This document shows, in pieces, positions 1-7,216 of a stretch of 12,641 bases of DNA. Within the stretch, counting starts at the first letter, position 1. Every line of letters starts with the position of its first letter. A model generated the notes under the pieces. The model saw only the letters and a program-made list of their open reading frames with translations, made no database searches and was not told where the DNA came from. Source of the stretch: Nitratifractor sp. (lineage in GTDB: Bacteria > Campylobacterota > Campylobacteria > Campylobacterales > Sulfurovaceae); NCBI GenBank assembly GCA_015490055.1, contig WFYP01000111.1, forward strand, positions 1-12,641, in the 5' to 3' direction. The translations under genes were made by a program, and so were the position numbers.

Positions 1-13
1 TTTTAAGACAGAA

Positions 14-260
14 CATTAAGTTAAGAGTTTTAACTTCATAAAATGCACTAAGCTTAAAGCACAAAGCCAAAAGCTTGCCACCATGTCATTCCCGTGAAAA
101 CGGGAATCCACAGTTTAAACTGCCGAAAAAGTATTTTTTAAACTTTTAGGCAGTTAAAATCGTGGACTCCCACTTCCGTGGGAGTGACGAAATAACAAGC
201 TTTAAGCTTTCGGCTTTGAGCTTAAAGCCAAGAAATGGATATGAAATCCTTAACTTAATG
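14..260. repeat. Nested inverted-repeat (MITE-like) element
   Basis: This non-coding segment is an imperfect palindrome. The outer ends are perfect 12-bp inverted repeats, CATTAAGTTAAG (14-25) and CTTAACTTAATG (249-260). A second inverted pair, 49-77 against 196-224, matches at 24 of 29 positions. The core is a pair of 40-bp arms, 85-124 and 149-188, and the pairing continues inward with AAAAGT (127-132) against ACTTTT (142-147), leaving an AT-rich loop at 133-141. No target-site duplication is evident and there is no ORF or transposase, so mobility is inferred only from shape. It lies just past the 3' end of the minus-strand operon and could fold in the mRNA as a terminator or 3' stabiliser. 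Confidence 0.7.
85..188. repeat. Paired 40-bp arms, each with its own hairpin
   Basis: Arm 85-124 contains ATTCCCGT-GAAA-ACGGGAAT (88-107). Arm 149-188 contains ACTCCCAC-TTCC-GTGGGAGT (166-185). Both are perfect 8-bp stems with 4-nt loops, and the arms are inverted copies of one another. Between the arms, three stem base pairs differ and in each case both partners have changed, so each hairpin stays perfect. The ATTCCC-N8-GGGAAT layout recalls the dRS3 repeat family of Neisseria. That is resemblance of form, not proof of kinship. Confidence 0.7.
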
Positions 261-267
261 GCATTGT

Positions 268-275
268 GGGGGGGG
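268..275 (+). repeat. Homopolymeric G8 tract
   Basis: There are eight consecutive G on the plus strand in otherwise AT-rich DNA, 7 bp beyond the stop codon of the SUI1-domain gene and 7 bp outside the palindromic element. Poly-G/poly-C tracts in Campylobacter and Helicobacter are known slip-strand phase-variation sites. This one lies outside any coding frame I can support, so switching of a protein is not indicated. Confidence 0.6.
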
Positions 276-282
276 TAGGCTT

Positions 283-612
283 TTAGCTTTTAAACTTAAA
301 GCCTTTGGCTTGTAGTAACTCTTTTACTTTTGTCGCTACTTCGCCTTGTAGTTCAAGGGTGTTCTCTTTAATAGTACCACCGCTTCCTAGTTTAGATTTT
401 AACTCTTTTAGTAGTTTTTTAAGCTCACTTGCTTCTAAGTAGAATGGTTTAATTACTGTTACTACTTTTCTTCGGCGTTTTTCTTTGGCGGTGTGTAGTT
501 GATGTTTTGCTGGCTCTTTTATCTCTTGGTTTGCTTTTTTGGGTTTAATTTTATTGTCGCTACTCCAGCTATCTTCGAACTTTGCTCCCATTTCGAATAT
601 GTTCTTTTTCAT
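283..612 (-). CDS. SUI1/eIF1-domain translation factor (YciH-like)
   Basis: This 109-aa protein has a SUI1 fold at about residues 48-107. The basic entry KRRRKVVTVI is followed by GSGGT (76-80), the strand LELQG (86-90) and a C-terminal helix ending KGFK, all typical of bacterial YciH/SUI1 proteins. Residues 1-45 are a lysine-rich, probably disordered leader. By analogy with eIF1 it should bind the small ribosomal subunit and affect start-site fidelity, but the role of bacterial members is poorly defined. The start ATG overlaps the TGA stop of the upstream gene (ATGA), so translation is probably coupled. It is the last gene of the minus-strand run. The final codons sit in a weak hairpin (278-303). 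Confidence 0.85.
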   Translation of the reverse strand: MKKNIFEMGAKFEDSWSSDNKIKPKKANQEIKEPAKHQLHTAKEKRRRKVVTVIKPFYLEASELKKLLKELKSKLGSGGTIKENTLELQGEVATKVKELLQAKGFKFKS

Positions 613-1601
613 TGGTTGCTCTCTAATAATTTTTTTAACTCTTCTTTATTTGGTAAAACTGTCTGATATTTGCTTGCAAAAATTTGGGAATCTTTAGGCA
701 GGGTAAGCTCTACTAAAGTTTCATTTTTATCTTTGCATAATATTATTCCTATTGTAGGATTCTCCTCTTTGGTTTTTTCAAAGCGGTAAAAGTAGTTAAC
801 ATACATCATCATTTGCCCTACATCTTGGTGTTTTAGTTTTCCGATTTTCAAATCGATTAAAACAAGGCATTTAAGAAGACGATTATAGAAAACCAAATCT
901 ACTCTAAAGTGTTCATCATCAAAACTAAATCTTTTTTGTCTAGCAACAAATGTAAAACCTTTGCCAAGTTCTAGTAGAAAGTGCTCTAATTTATCAATTA
1001 GCTTTTGTTCAAATCCGTTTTCGCTATAGTGGCTCTTCTCTTCTAACCCCAAAAACTCTAATACATATGGTTCTTTAATTAAATCTTTTGGCTTTTGGAT
1101 AATTTCGCCCTTAGTTGCTAACTCTTTGACTTTTTGTTTATCTTTACTAAGTGCTAATCTTTCGAATATAGCACTATCAAATTGCCTTCTAAGTTCTCTA
1201 AGGCTCCAACTATTCTTTATAGATTCAATTTCATAAAAGTTTCTTTCATCTATGTTCTCTATTTTTGATAAAAAGATATAATGAGAGTAGCTTAACTTAA
1301 AATCGTCAGACAGCGTCTGGCGATTCTGAAAAGATAGGTAAAACTGTCTCATATTTTTTAAATTTGTTACCGAAAATCCTTTACCATACTCTTTAGTAAG
1401 TTCAATAGATAGATTTTTTAAAAGCTCTTTACCATAGCTCGCTCTACTTTTCCCTTTTTGTTCCTCTTCTACTATTTTTTTGCCAATTTCAAAATATGTT
1501 TTTGTCATTATTTGATTAATAGCTTGGTAGGTTTGGGTTCTTGCAGATTGTAATAGAGCTTTTATATCTTGTATAAATTTTTTTTGGGTTAGATTACTCA
1601 T
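609..1601 (-). CDS. DUF1016 / YhcG-type PDDEXK nuclease-domain protein
   Basis: This 330-aa protein has a two-domain layout. An N-terminal helical DUF1016 domain (about 10-165) contains YGKELLKNLS, FSVTNLKNMRQFY and LSYSHY. A C-terminal PDDEXK-like domain (about 175-325) contains FLLELGKGFTFVARQKRF, then RVDLVFYNRL with D235 and CLVLIDLKIGK with D250 and K252. These acidic/lysine residues fit the nuclease core, with D in place of the usual E of the E-x-K motif. Length is normal for the family and nothing looks broken. YhcG proteins are accessory and often lie near restriction or defence genes; their biochemical role is unsettled. It has a GAGGAA ribosome site, starts 2 bp after yaaA and overlaps the SUI1 gene, so it is embedded in an operon of housekeeping genes. 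Confidence 0.9.
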   Translation of the reverse strand: MSNLTQKKFIQDIKALLQSARTQTYQAINQIMTKTYFEIGKKIVEEEQKGKSRASYGKELLKNLSIELTKEYGKGFSVTNLKNMRQFYLSFQNRQTLSDDFKLSYSHYIFLSKIENIDERNFYEIESIKNSWSLRELRRQFDSAIFERLALSKDKQKVKELATKGEIIQKPKDLIKEPYVLEFLGLEEKSHYSENGFEQKLIDKLEHFLLELGKGFTFVARQKRFSFDDEHFRVDLVFYNRLLKCLVLIDLKIGKLKHQDVGQMMMYVNYFYRFEKTKEENPTIGIILCKDKNETLVELTLPKDSQIFASKYQTVLPNKEELKKLLESNQ

Positions 1602-1603
1602 AT

Positions 1604-2344
1604 CTATTCCTCTATTTGATAAATTATCTCTTGTTTTTGTTTACTCTCTCGTATCTCTAATAGCTCTAAGTCTTTAATTGGCATAGCTATAAAGTCGGCA
1701 ATAGTTGTTATTTGATTTTGGGCTATGTGCTTTAGTACAATTCCACGGTATGCTTTTGCCCAGTGGCTTACTACTTTGCCATTTTTTAAAAATTTTAGTG
1801 TTGTGTATAGCTTATTTGGCTTGTAAAATTTATCGTAAAATCCAGCTCTTATATCTAGTATATCTTCGTTTTCTAAATATGCATCTAGTGGTTTTTTTAG
1901 TGCAGTTTTATAAATTTTTGCCGGGTTTAACTCTCCTACAGTTTCGCCTTGTTTTAGGCGGTATAGTGGTATTTTGTCGTCTGCTTTTATTGCTCCAAAT
2001 AGATTGGAGAATAGTATTACATTTTTATCTATATATTTTTGTGTTTGTATATCTAAATTTTCGTACTCTAAGTGGTCGAAGGCTACGCCTGTGTAGCGTT
2101 GTATCGCTTTTAGAGTAGGGGAGGAGTTTATATCTTTAGCATATTTTAAAATATCTGCCTCTTTTTTTAGCCCAAACATTTTGCTAAGTTGCTCTAAATT
2201 GTTGCTTGTTACTATTTTATTGTATTCGTTAAACAGCTCTTCTCTAGCTGGGGTTAATTTTTGGCTTAACATTAGAGAGTTTAAATCAAATTTGCCATCT
2301 CCTCCCTCTTTTTTTGTCTCGCTTGGGGCTAGTAGTATCTTCAA
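1604..2344 (-). CDS. yaaA: Peroxide stress protein YaaA (UPF0246/DUF328)
   Basis: This 246-aa protein matches YaaA along its length: N-terminal MKILLAPSET, AIQRYTG (80-86), the LFGAIKADDKIPLYRL segment (115-130), FYKPNKLYTTLKFL (173-186) and SHWAKAYRG (193-201). In E. coli YaaA belongs to the OxyR response and limits DNA and protein damage from hydrogen peroxide by lowering free iron; it is cytoplasmic and binds DNA. The start codon is TTG (2342-2344), supported by an AAAGG ribosome site 7 nt upstream that overlaps the stop of the preceding lipoprotein gene. Spacing is 2 bp on both sides, so it is co-transcribed. No OxyR or PerR site is visible, as it has no promoter region of its own. Confidence 0.92.
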   Translation of the reverse strand: MKILLAPSETKKEGGDGKFDLNSLMLSQKLTPAREELFNEYNKIVTSNNLEQLSKMFGLKKEADILKYAKDINSSPTLKAIQRYTGVAFDHLEYENLDIQTQKYIDKNVILFSNLFGAIKADDKIPLYRLKQGETVGELNPAKIYKTALKKPLDAYLENEDILDIRAGFYDKFYKPNKLYTTLKFLKNGKVVSHWAKAYRGIVLKHIAQNQITTIADFIAMPIKDLELLEIRESKQKQEIIYQIEE

Positions 2345-2346
2345 GT

Positions 2347-3189
2347 TTAACCTTTAATTATATTTGCATTAGATAATAAAGTGTAGTTATAACCCATACT
2401 TTGTCTGGCTTTACTAACAGAGTTGTATGGTCCTACAAGTACTTTGTAGTATCCATTTTGTTCTTTTGTAGTTACATTCATACCGCTAAGCTTTAGTTTT
2501 GTAATAAGCTCACTTGGATAATTTGTGAAACTTCCTGCTAATATATAGTAAGAGCCATCTGTATGATTGCTAATTGTCTGCATTGGCATAGCTTGGTATG
2601 GCTTTCTTACTGCTGTTCTAGTAATTTGTGGCTGATTAATAGCTGGCTGAGTTACTTGATTATTAGTAATAATTTGGCTTGGTGTTTTAAATTGTGGTGT
2701 ATTATAGAAATTATAATATCTTCTTGCTCCCATATAATGGCGTCTATAATAAGGTTTATTTAAAGAACTTATTACAACTCTTTGCTTTGCACTACTTGCG
2801 TGCTCAAATTTGCCATTGCCAATATATATACCCACATGTGTTGCTCGTCTGCCATTTCCAAAAAATACTAAATCGCCTTTTTGAAGTTCGCTTCTTGGAA
2901 TTGGTGTACCATTTCTAAATTGAGCATTGGCAACTCTTGGTATTTCTATTCCCATTGTTCCAAAGTTGTAGTATGTTAAACCTGAACAGTCGTAGCAGTA
3001 TGGACCCTCTTCTGCCCATACATATTTACTACCTAATGCTCTTGAATCTAATTTATTTAATGCATTTATAGATGGCTTGTATCTAACTTTTGGTTTGTGA
3101 ATAGTGTAATCATAGCCAGATGTTGCACAGCCTGATATTAAAAGTGTAAAAGTTATTAGTAGTATATATTTAGTCTTTAAGTATATCAT
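2347..3189 (-). CDS. NlpC/P60 peptidoglycan hydrolase lipoprotein with C-terminal SPOR domain
   Basis: This 280-aa lipoprotein has a hydrophobic signal peptide ending in the lipobox LISGC, with the lipidated Cys at 21. The NlpC/P60 domain follows (about 40-160): DCSG with nucleophile C68, ATHVG with H118 and FEHAS with H130, the expected Cys-His-His set of the MepS/Spr type that cuts stem peptides. A Gln/Pro/Thr-rich linker (165-210) leads to a SPOR-like repeat (about 213-280, GSYYILAGSF...GYYKVLVGPY), which in other proteins binds denuded glycan at the septum. This suggests an envelope hydrolase recruited to division sites. The start overlaps the end of the upstream small gene by 20 bp and is preceded by AGAGGA. 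An extra Cys (C65) lies close to the nucleophile. Confidence 0.9.
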   Translation of the reverse strand: MIYLKTKYILLITFTLLISGCATSGYDYTIHKPKVRYKPSINALNKLDSRALGSKYVWAEEGPYCYDCSGLTYYNFGTMGIEIPRVANAQFRNGTPIPRSELQKGDLVFFGNGRRATHVGIYIGNGKFEHASSAKQRVVISSLNKPYYRRHYMGARRYYNFYNTPQFKTPSQIITNNQVTQPAINQPQITRTAVRKPYQAMPMQTISNHTDGSYYILAGSFTNYPSELITKLKLSGMNVTTKEQNGYYKVLVGPYNSVSKARQSMGYNYTLLSNANIIKG

Positions 3190-3361
3190 TCATCCTCTTT
3201 GTGTCTTCGTTCTCATTTGGGTCTTTATATGGCTTTTTCATTTCGTGTACTATTGACCATATTAATGTTACAGCAATTAAAGCTATTGCAATATGAAGTA
3301 CATAATTACTTGGGTCTAATAAAAGATTTTCTACACCTAAATGTTCGCTAACTGTTGCCAT
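3170..3361 (-). CDS. Small single-pass membrane protein, unknown function
   Basis: This 63-aa protein has one predicted transmembrane helix (about 20-38, rich in I, A, L and V), a short mostly polar N-terminus, and a charged C-terminal tail (KKPYKDPNENEDTKR) that by the positive-inside rule should face the cytoplasm. I do not recognise a family. Support for a real gene is a near-perfect ribosome site (AAGGAG, 6 nt before ATG), tight placement 9 bp after queA and a 20-bp overlap with the lipoprotein gene. Function is open; a link to the envelope hydrolase encoded next is a guess from position only. Confidence 0.75.
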   Translation of the reverse strand: MATVSEHLGVENLLLDPSNYVLHIAIALIAVTLIWSIVHEMKKPYKDPNENEDTKRMNDILKD

Positions 3362-3370
3362 ATTAACTCC

Positions 3371-4396
3371 TTAAATTATAAGCATTGCATCTCCGTAGCT
3401 GTAGAAGCGATACTCTTTTTGTATTGCTTCATTATACAATTTTAAAGTTTCATCTCTGCCTAAAAAGGCACTAACAAGCATAATCAGTGTACTTTTTGGT
3501 AGATGAAAATTTGTAAGCAGATAATCTACTCGTATAGGTTTATTGTGTGGGTGCAAGAATAAATCGCACTCTCCATTAGGTTTTTTAGTGCGTGCATAAA
3601 ACTCTATTGTTCTTGTTACAGTTGTACCAACTGCTAATATTTTTTGCTCGCTATCTATAACACTTTGTGCATTTTTTGGTATCTTGTAATATTCTGAATG
3701 CATAGGATGCTCTTGAATATTTTCGGCATCTACTGGCTTAAAAGTTCCAGCTCCTACATGCAGAGTTAAAGTGTGCACATCGAATTTGTTGTAAAGTTTC
3801 TCTAAAAGTTCAGGTGTAAAGTGTAAAGAAGCAGTTGGTGCAGCTACCGAGCCATCCTCTTTTGCAAATAGTGTTTGGTAATCTAACTCATCCTGTTTGC
3901 AATCTTCGCGGTTCATATATGGTGGTAGTGGAATATGCCCAATTTGCTCTAAAACTTCTACTAATTGCTCGAAGTTTAACTCTAAATCTTGTTGATAAAA
4001 CTTTACTACTCGACTGCCATCTTCATTTAAATCCTCTATTGTGGCTCTTAAGTTTTGCTCAAACTCTATAGATGTTCCTATCTTTACACGCCCCTTTACC
4101 ATTGCTATAAATCTATTCTCTGGCAGTGGTTTGATAACAAGTAGTTCTACTTTCCCACCGCTACTTTTTTTACCGTAAATTCGAGCTTTTATAACCTTTG
4201 TGTCGTTTAAAAATATGCTACAATCAGTGGGAATATATTCTAAAATATTTGCAAATGTTGTGTGAGTTATTGATTTTTCTGCTCTATTATAAACTAAAAG
4301 TTTAGCACTATCTGCTGGGCGGGCAGGAGATGTGGCTATAAACTCTTTTGGTAAATTGTAATCATAAGAAGCTGTTAGTAAATCTTTGTTACTCAT
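3371..4396 (-). CDS. queA: tRNA S-adenosylmethionine ribosyltransferase-isomerase QueA
   Basis: This 341-aa protein is full length. QueA transfers and isomerises the ribosyl part of S-adenosylmethionine onto 7-aminomethyl-7-deazaguanine in tRNA, making epoxyqueuosine for GUN anticodons. Signature segments are FLNDTKVIKARIYG (62-75), GSVAAPTASLHFT (182-194), LTLHVGAGTFKPV (210-222), TNFHLPKSTL (295-304) and RFYSYGDAML (330-339). The start lies 8 bp inside the 3' end of tatC, with AGAG as a modest ribosome site. Neighbourhood to tatC is the same in C. jejuni. Confidence 0.97.
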   Translation of the reverse strand: MSNKDLLTASYDYNLPKEFIATSPARPADSAKLLVYNRAEKSITHTTFANILEYIPTDCSIFLNDTKVIKARIYGKKSSGGKVELLVIKPLPENRFIAMVKGRVKIGTSIEFEQNLRATIEDLNEDGSRVVKFYQQDLELNFEQLVEVLEQIGHIPLPPYMNREDCKQDELDYQTLFAKEDGSVAAPTASLHFTPELLEKLYNKFDVHTLTLHVGAGTFKPVDAENIQEHPMHSEYYKIPKNAQSVIDSEQKILAVGTTVTRTIEFYARTKKPNGECDLFLHPHNKPIRVDYLLTNFHLPKSTLIMLVSAFLGRDETLKLYNEAIQKEYRFYSYGDAMLII

Positions 4397-5429
4397 GCTC
4401 TATCTGCTTTTGTTCACTTTTAGTGTCGTTTTCTTCATCTTCTGTATCTTCCTCATCACTATCTGGTTGATATGGATTGATAATTTTTGCCACAATAATA
4501 GATACACCATAGAGCATAATTAATGGTGCCGCCATTAACATTTGAGTAACAACATCTGGCGGTGTTAATAGTGCTGCAACAATAAAGATAATAACAATAG
4601 CGTATCTAAATACATCTAAAAGTGTCTTTTCTGTTACTAACTTTATAGATGCTAAGAAGTAAACAATCATCGGTAGCTCAAAAGCTAAACCAAAACCAAA
4701 CAGTATTTTGGCAAAGAAGCCTATATAGTCTTCTATATTAATAAGTGGGGTGTATAAAAATGCACCAAATGTTATTAAAAATTGAAAACCAAAAGGTGTA
4801 ACTACATAATATGCGAAGAGCACACCAACAGCGAACATTACGGTTGTTCCAATTAAGAAAGGCAAAGCCATCTTCTTTTCGTTATCGTAAAGTCCAGGGG
4901 CAACAAATAGCCAGAATTGCCATAAAATAATTGGTAAGGCTAAGAATATAGCAGCATATAGTGATACTTTTACTGCAACAATAAATACACCACCAATTTG
5001 GTTGGTTGTAACACTTCCCCAAAGTACACTTCCACCAGCACTATTACTTTTTACTGCTTGTAATTTTGTCTGCTCAGCTAACTGTTTTATTGAACTTGCT
5101 AACATTTTTTCGGTTTTTGTAGAGAAGTTGCTATCTAGCACTCTATTTGCATTATTCAAAGCTTTATCAACAAGAGATGTAGTATTGTTAGCTTCGTTCT
5201 TTGTAATCGTGAAGTTGCTATCTTTATCGGCAATCTTCCACTCGCCTGCTTTGGTTTTCTGAACCTTTTTATTTACTTGCACTAATGCTTTCTCTAGTGG
5301 AGCCGTTACCCAATCTAATATTGGTTTATATGCGATAAATGATACTACAAACCCTACTATAAGTGCAAGTGCTGATATAAATATTCTTTTTCTAAGTTCC
5401 ACTAAGTGTGGCTTAACTCCTTGTAACAT
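4389..5429 (-). CDS. tatC: Sec-independent translocase TatC with large periplasmic insertion
   Basis: TatC is the inner-membrane receptor of the twin-arginine pathway, binding RR signal peptides and assembling with TatB to export folded proteins. Conserved parts are PHLVELRKRIF (7-17), TAPLEKAL (42-49), the cytoplasmic loop FVAPGLYDNEKK (175-186), FELPM with E251 and the late segment LLTPPDVVTQ (287-296). Six transmembrane helices can be traced. At 346 aa it is about 100 residues longer than usual: some 80 extra residues lie in the first periplasmic loop (about 50-140, polar, with a long probable helix at 82-127), and there is a highly acidic 28-residue C-terminal tail (319-346). The reading frame is intact. 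Start and tatB stop overlap (TAATG), with an AAGGAAAG ribosome site. Confidence 0.95.
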   Translation of the reverse strand: MLQGVKPHLVELRKRIFISALALIVGFVVSFIAYKPILDWVTAPLEKALVQVNKKVQKTKAGEWKIADKDSNFTITKNEANNTTSLVDKALNNANRVLDSNFSTKTEKMLASSIKQLAEQTKLQAVKSNSAGGSVLWGSVTTNQIGGVFIVAVKVSLYAAIFLALPIILWQFWLFVAPGLYDNEKKMALPFLIGTTVMFAVGVLFAYYVVTPFGFQFLITFGAFLYTPLINIEDYIGFFAKILFGFGLAFELPMIVYFLASIKLVTEKTLLDVFRYAIVIIFIVAALLTPPDVVTQMLMAAPLIMLYGVSIIVAKIINPYQPDSDEEDTEDEENDTKSEQKQIEHE

Positions 5430-6010
5430 TAGCTTTCCTTAGTTTGTAAGTGTTTAAATTCTATAGTTTGGCTCTCTTGGTTTTCTGACTCTTCTTGCTT
5501 TTCAGACTCTTCGTGTTGCTCTTTTTTTAACTCTTCGAAACGCTCTTCTTGATTGCTATTTGCATATGGGTCTTTAGTTTCGCTTAACTCTTTTGTAGGA
5601 TTTGCTATTTTTGTTGGCTCTTCTTGCTCTAATTTTTCAAACTCTTTTTCGGCTTTCTCAAAATCATCAAATAAATCACTATTATCATTAATATCAGATG
5701 GTTTATAGACACTATTATTAATACGAGTACTCTCTGCAATCTCTTCTATCTCTTTATTGGCAACATTTTTAAATGCACTTAAATCGCTTTTAGCTTTCTC
5801 TATTTCTGCTTTGTATCCTAAGGCTTCTTCTCTTAATTCATCTATTCTAAGTTCGTTTTGAAGAGTCTCTTTTGTATCATCAAACATTCTTTTTGCTTTG
5901 CCTAATGTTCTAGCGATTGTCTTCATTGTATCTGGTAGCTTATCTGGTCCGATAAAAAGTAGTGCAACAACAGCAATTAGTAGTATCTCTGTAAAGCCTA
6001 GTCCAAACAT
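5429..6010 (-). CDS. tatB: Sec-independent translocase TatB
   Basis: This 193-aa protein has the TatA/B fold: MFGLGFTEILLIAVVALLFIGP with conserved E8 in the single transmembrane helix and the G21-P22 hinge, then an amphipathic helix (KLPDTMKTIARTLGKAKRMFDDTKE) and a long charged coiled or disordered tail rich in E and K (about 100-193). TatB versus TatA is decided by E8, the long tail and adjacency to tatC. No tatA lies in this window; in C. jejuni it is at a separate locus. It begins 32 bp after hemW and ends overlapping tatC by one base. Confidence 0.95.
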   Translation of the reverse strand: MFGLGFTEILLIAVVALLFIGPDKLPDTMKTIARTLGKAKRMFDDTKETLQNELRIDELREEALGYKAEIEKAKSDLSAFKNVANKEIEEIAESTRINNSVYKPSDINDNSDLFDDFEKAEKEFEKLEQEEPTKIANPTKELSETKDPYANSNQEERFEELKKEQHEESEKQEESENQESQTIEFKHLQTKES

Positions 6011-6042
6011 ATAGTATCCTAAAATTTTTTGCTTAATTGTAT

Positions 6043-7101
6043 CTAATTTTGCATTATAAACAGTGCGTATTCATCACTTAAAAAGTACTCTTTATTAAAA
6101 TAGTTTCCATTTTTAAAGTATAATTTATCCTCTTGAACTAAAATATCTGCCTGTTTAATCTGCTCTTTTGTTAAAATATTTTGCTCTACTCCAACGCACG
6201 AGCGAAGTCCTAGAAATATTTTTTCAGTTAAAATATCTTGCTCTGTAAGCTTTTCAGTTCGTAGCTTTATTGGCTCCTTTATGTAATTATCAATATTTGT
6301 ATTTGGGTAGTAACGCTCTTGGTTTTTATACCCAACTGCACCTGCTCCAATGCCTAAATACTCTTTGTGTTGCCAATAGCCTATGTTGTGTTGGCTTTGG
6401 TATATGCCATAGTTTGATACTTCGTACTGTGTAAAGTCATGCTCTGTTACTAACTCTTTTAAGTGGTAGCCTAAACTTTCGCTACCTTTTTTTACCTCTG
6501 GCCTTTTACTAAAATTTGTAGCTTTCTCTATAGTTAGTTCATACGCAGATATATGGTTGATTGGCAGGGTAAAAGCTTGCTTTAAATCGCTTGTAATTAA
6601 CTCTTTTGTGTCGCTGTAAAAGTCGTAAATTATATCTAAAGAGATATTTTTTATTCCAATATTGTGGGCATTTTCTATAGCTTCTATAGCCTCTTTTGAA
6701 TTGTGTGCTCGGTTTAACTCTTGTAGTTTTTTATTGTTAAAACTCTGCACACCAAAGCTTACGCGATTTATGCCCAAAGCTTGCATACCCTCTAACCACT
6801 CTTTTGTTGCAGAGTTTGGGTTTGCTTCGGTAGTTATTTCGGCATTTTCTACTAAATAGGGTTTTAAAATTTCAAATATCTCTTGGTAATAGTGTGGTTC
6901 TACACAAGATGGCGTACCACCACCTATAAATAGTGTCTCTAAGCTATTTGGCTCTACATTAAAACGCTCTAAATCCCAAAGTAGTTGGCTCTTTAGTGCT
7001 TGCATATAGTTAGCAATTCTATCGTGCAAATTGGTATAAGAGTTAAAACTACAGTAGTGGCATTTAGAGTCACAAAACGGAATATGGATATAAGTTAGCA
7101 T
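6043..7101 (-). CDS. hemW: HemW-like radical SAM protein (HemN-related)
   Basis: This 352-aa protein has the radical SAM cluster motif CxxxCxxC at C10, C14 and C17, just after MLTYIHIPF, then GGGTPS (60-65), TTEANP (90-95), NRVSFGVQSF (112-121), and the HNxxYW segment (238-243) followed by LGIGAGA typical of HemW. True HemN coproporphyrinogen dehydrogenase is about 100 residues longer and has an N-terminal extension with extra residues before the cluster, so HemW, a haem-binding protein or haem chaperone, fits better than HemN. Such genes are often mislabelled as hemN. It is the first gene of the minus-strand run; its ATG is preceded by AAAGG. Confidence 0.88.
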   Translation of the reverse strand: MLTYIHIPFCDSKCHYCSFNSYTNLHDRIANYMQALKSQLLWDLERFNVEPNSLETLFIGGGTPSCVEPHYYQEIFEILKPYLVENAEITTEANPNSATKEWLEGMQALGINRVSFGVQSFNNKKLQELNRAHNSKEAIEAIENAHNIGIKNISLDIIYDFYSDTKELITSDLKQAFTLPINHISAYELTIEKATNFSKRPEVKKGSESLGYHLKELVTEHDFTQYEVSNYGIYQSQHNIGYWQHKEYLGIGAGAVGYKNQERYYPNTNIDNYIKEPIKLRTEKLTEQDILTEKIFLGLRSCVGVEQNILTKEQIKQADILVQEDKLYFKNGNYFNKEYFLSDEYALFIMQN

Positions 7102-7216
7102 TTTAGCCTTTGTTATTTTTTTCTACATTTTTAAAATATTGAAGAGGTCTCTAATAGCTTTTTGGGTAGAATTTTATCAGAATTTTATAGAAATATGATT
7201 AAATGGGGTACACATT
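7102..7216. promoter_or_regulatory. Divergent promoter region between hemW and rppH
   Basis: These 115 bp serve both operons. On the plus strand a 10-bp direct repeat AGAATTTTAT occurs at 7168-7177 and 7179-7188, an 11-bp step, with a further T-run at 7159-7163. Candidate -10 boxes are TATAGA (7186-7191) and TATGAT (7194-7199); a GGGG ribosome site (7205-7208) precedes the rppH ATG. T-tracts spaced by about one helical turn upstream of the -10, in place of a -35 box, are described for Campylobacter sigma-70 promoters. On the minus strand TGATAAAAT (complement of 7171-7179) could be an extended -10 for hemW. Exact start sites cannot be set from sequence. Confidence 0.5.

Noticed and set aside
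85..188. Core arms considered as a CRISPR repeat pair or a classical REP sequence
   Set aside because: There are only two copies in inverted order with no regular spacers, and no GTAG-type REP head.
278..303. GGCTTTTAG...CTTAAAGCC hairpin across the end of the SUI1 gene, considered as the operon terminator
   Set aside because: The stem has a mismatch and on the transcribed strand it is followed by a C-run, not a T-run; it may simply reflect Lys/Phe/Ser codons.
1308..1323. Short palindrome CAGAC-AGC-GTCTG inside the DUF1016 gene, considered as an insertion scar
   Set aside because: The encoded RQTLSDDFKLSYSHY matches the usual family sequence at this place, so no inserted DNA is needed.
1705..2118. 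137-codon plus-strand open frame opposite yaaA
   Set aside because: It encodes a Leu/Val-rich product typical of the antisense frame of an AT-rich gene, with no ribosome site; yaaA on the other strand is clear.
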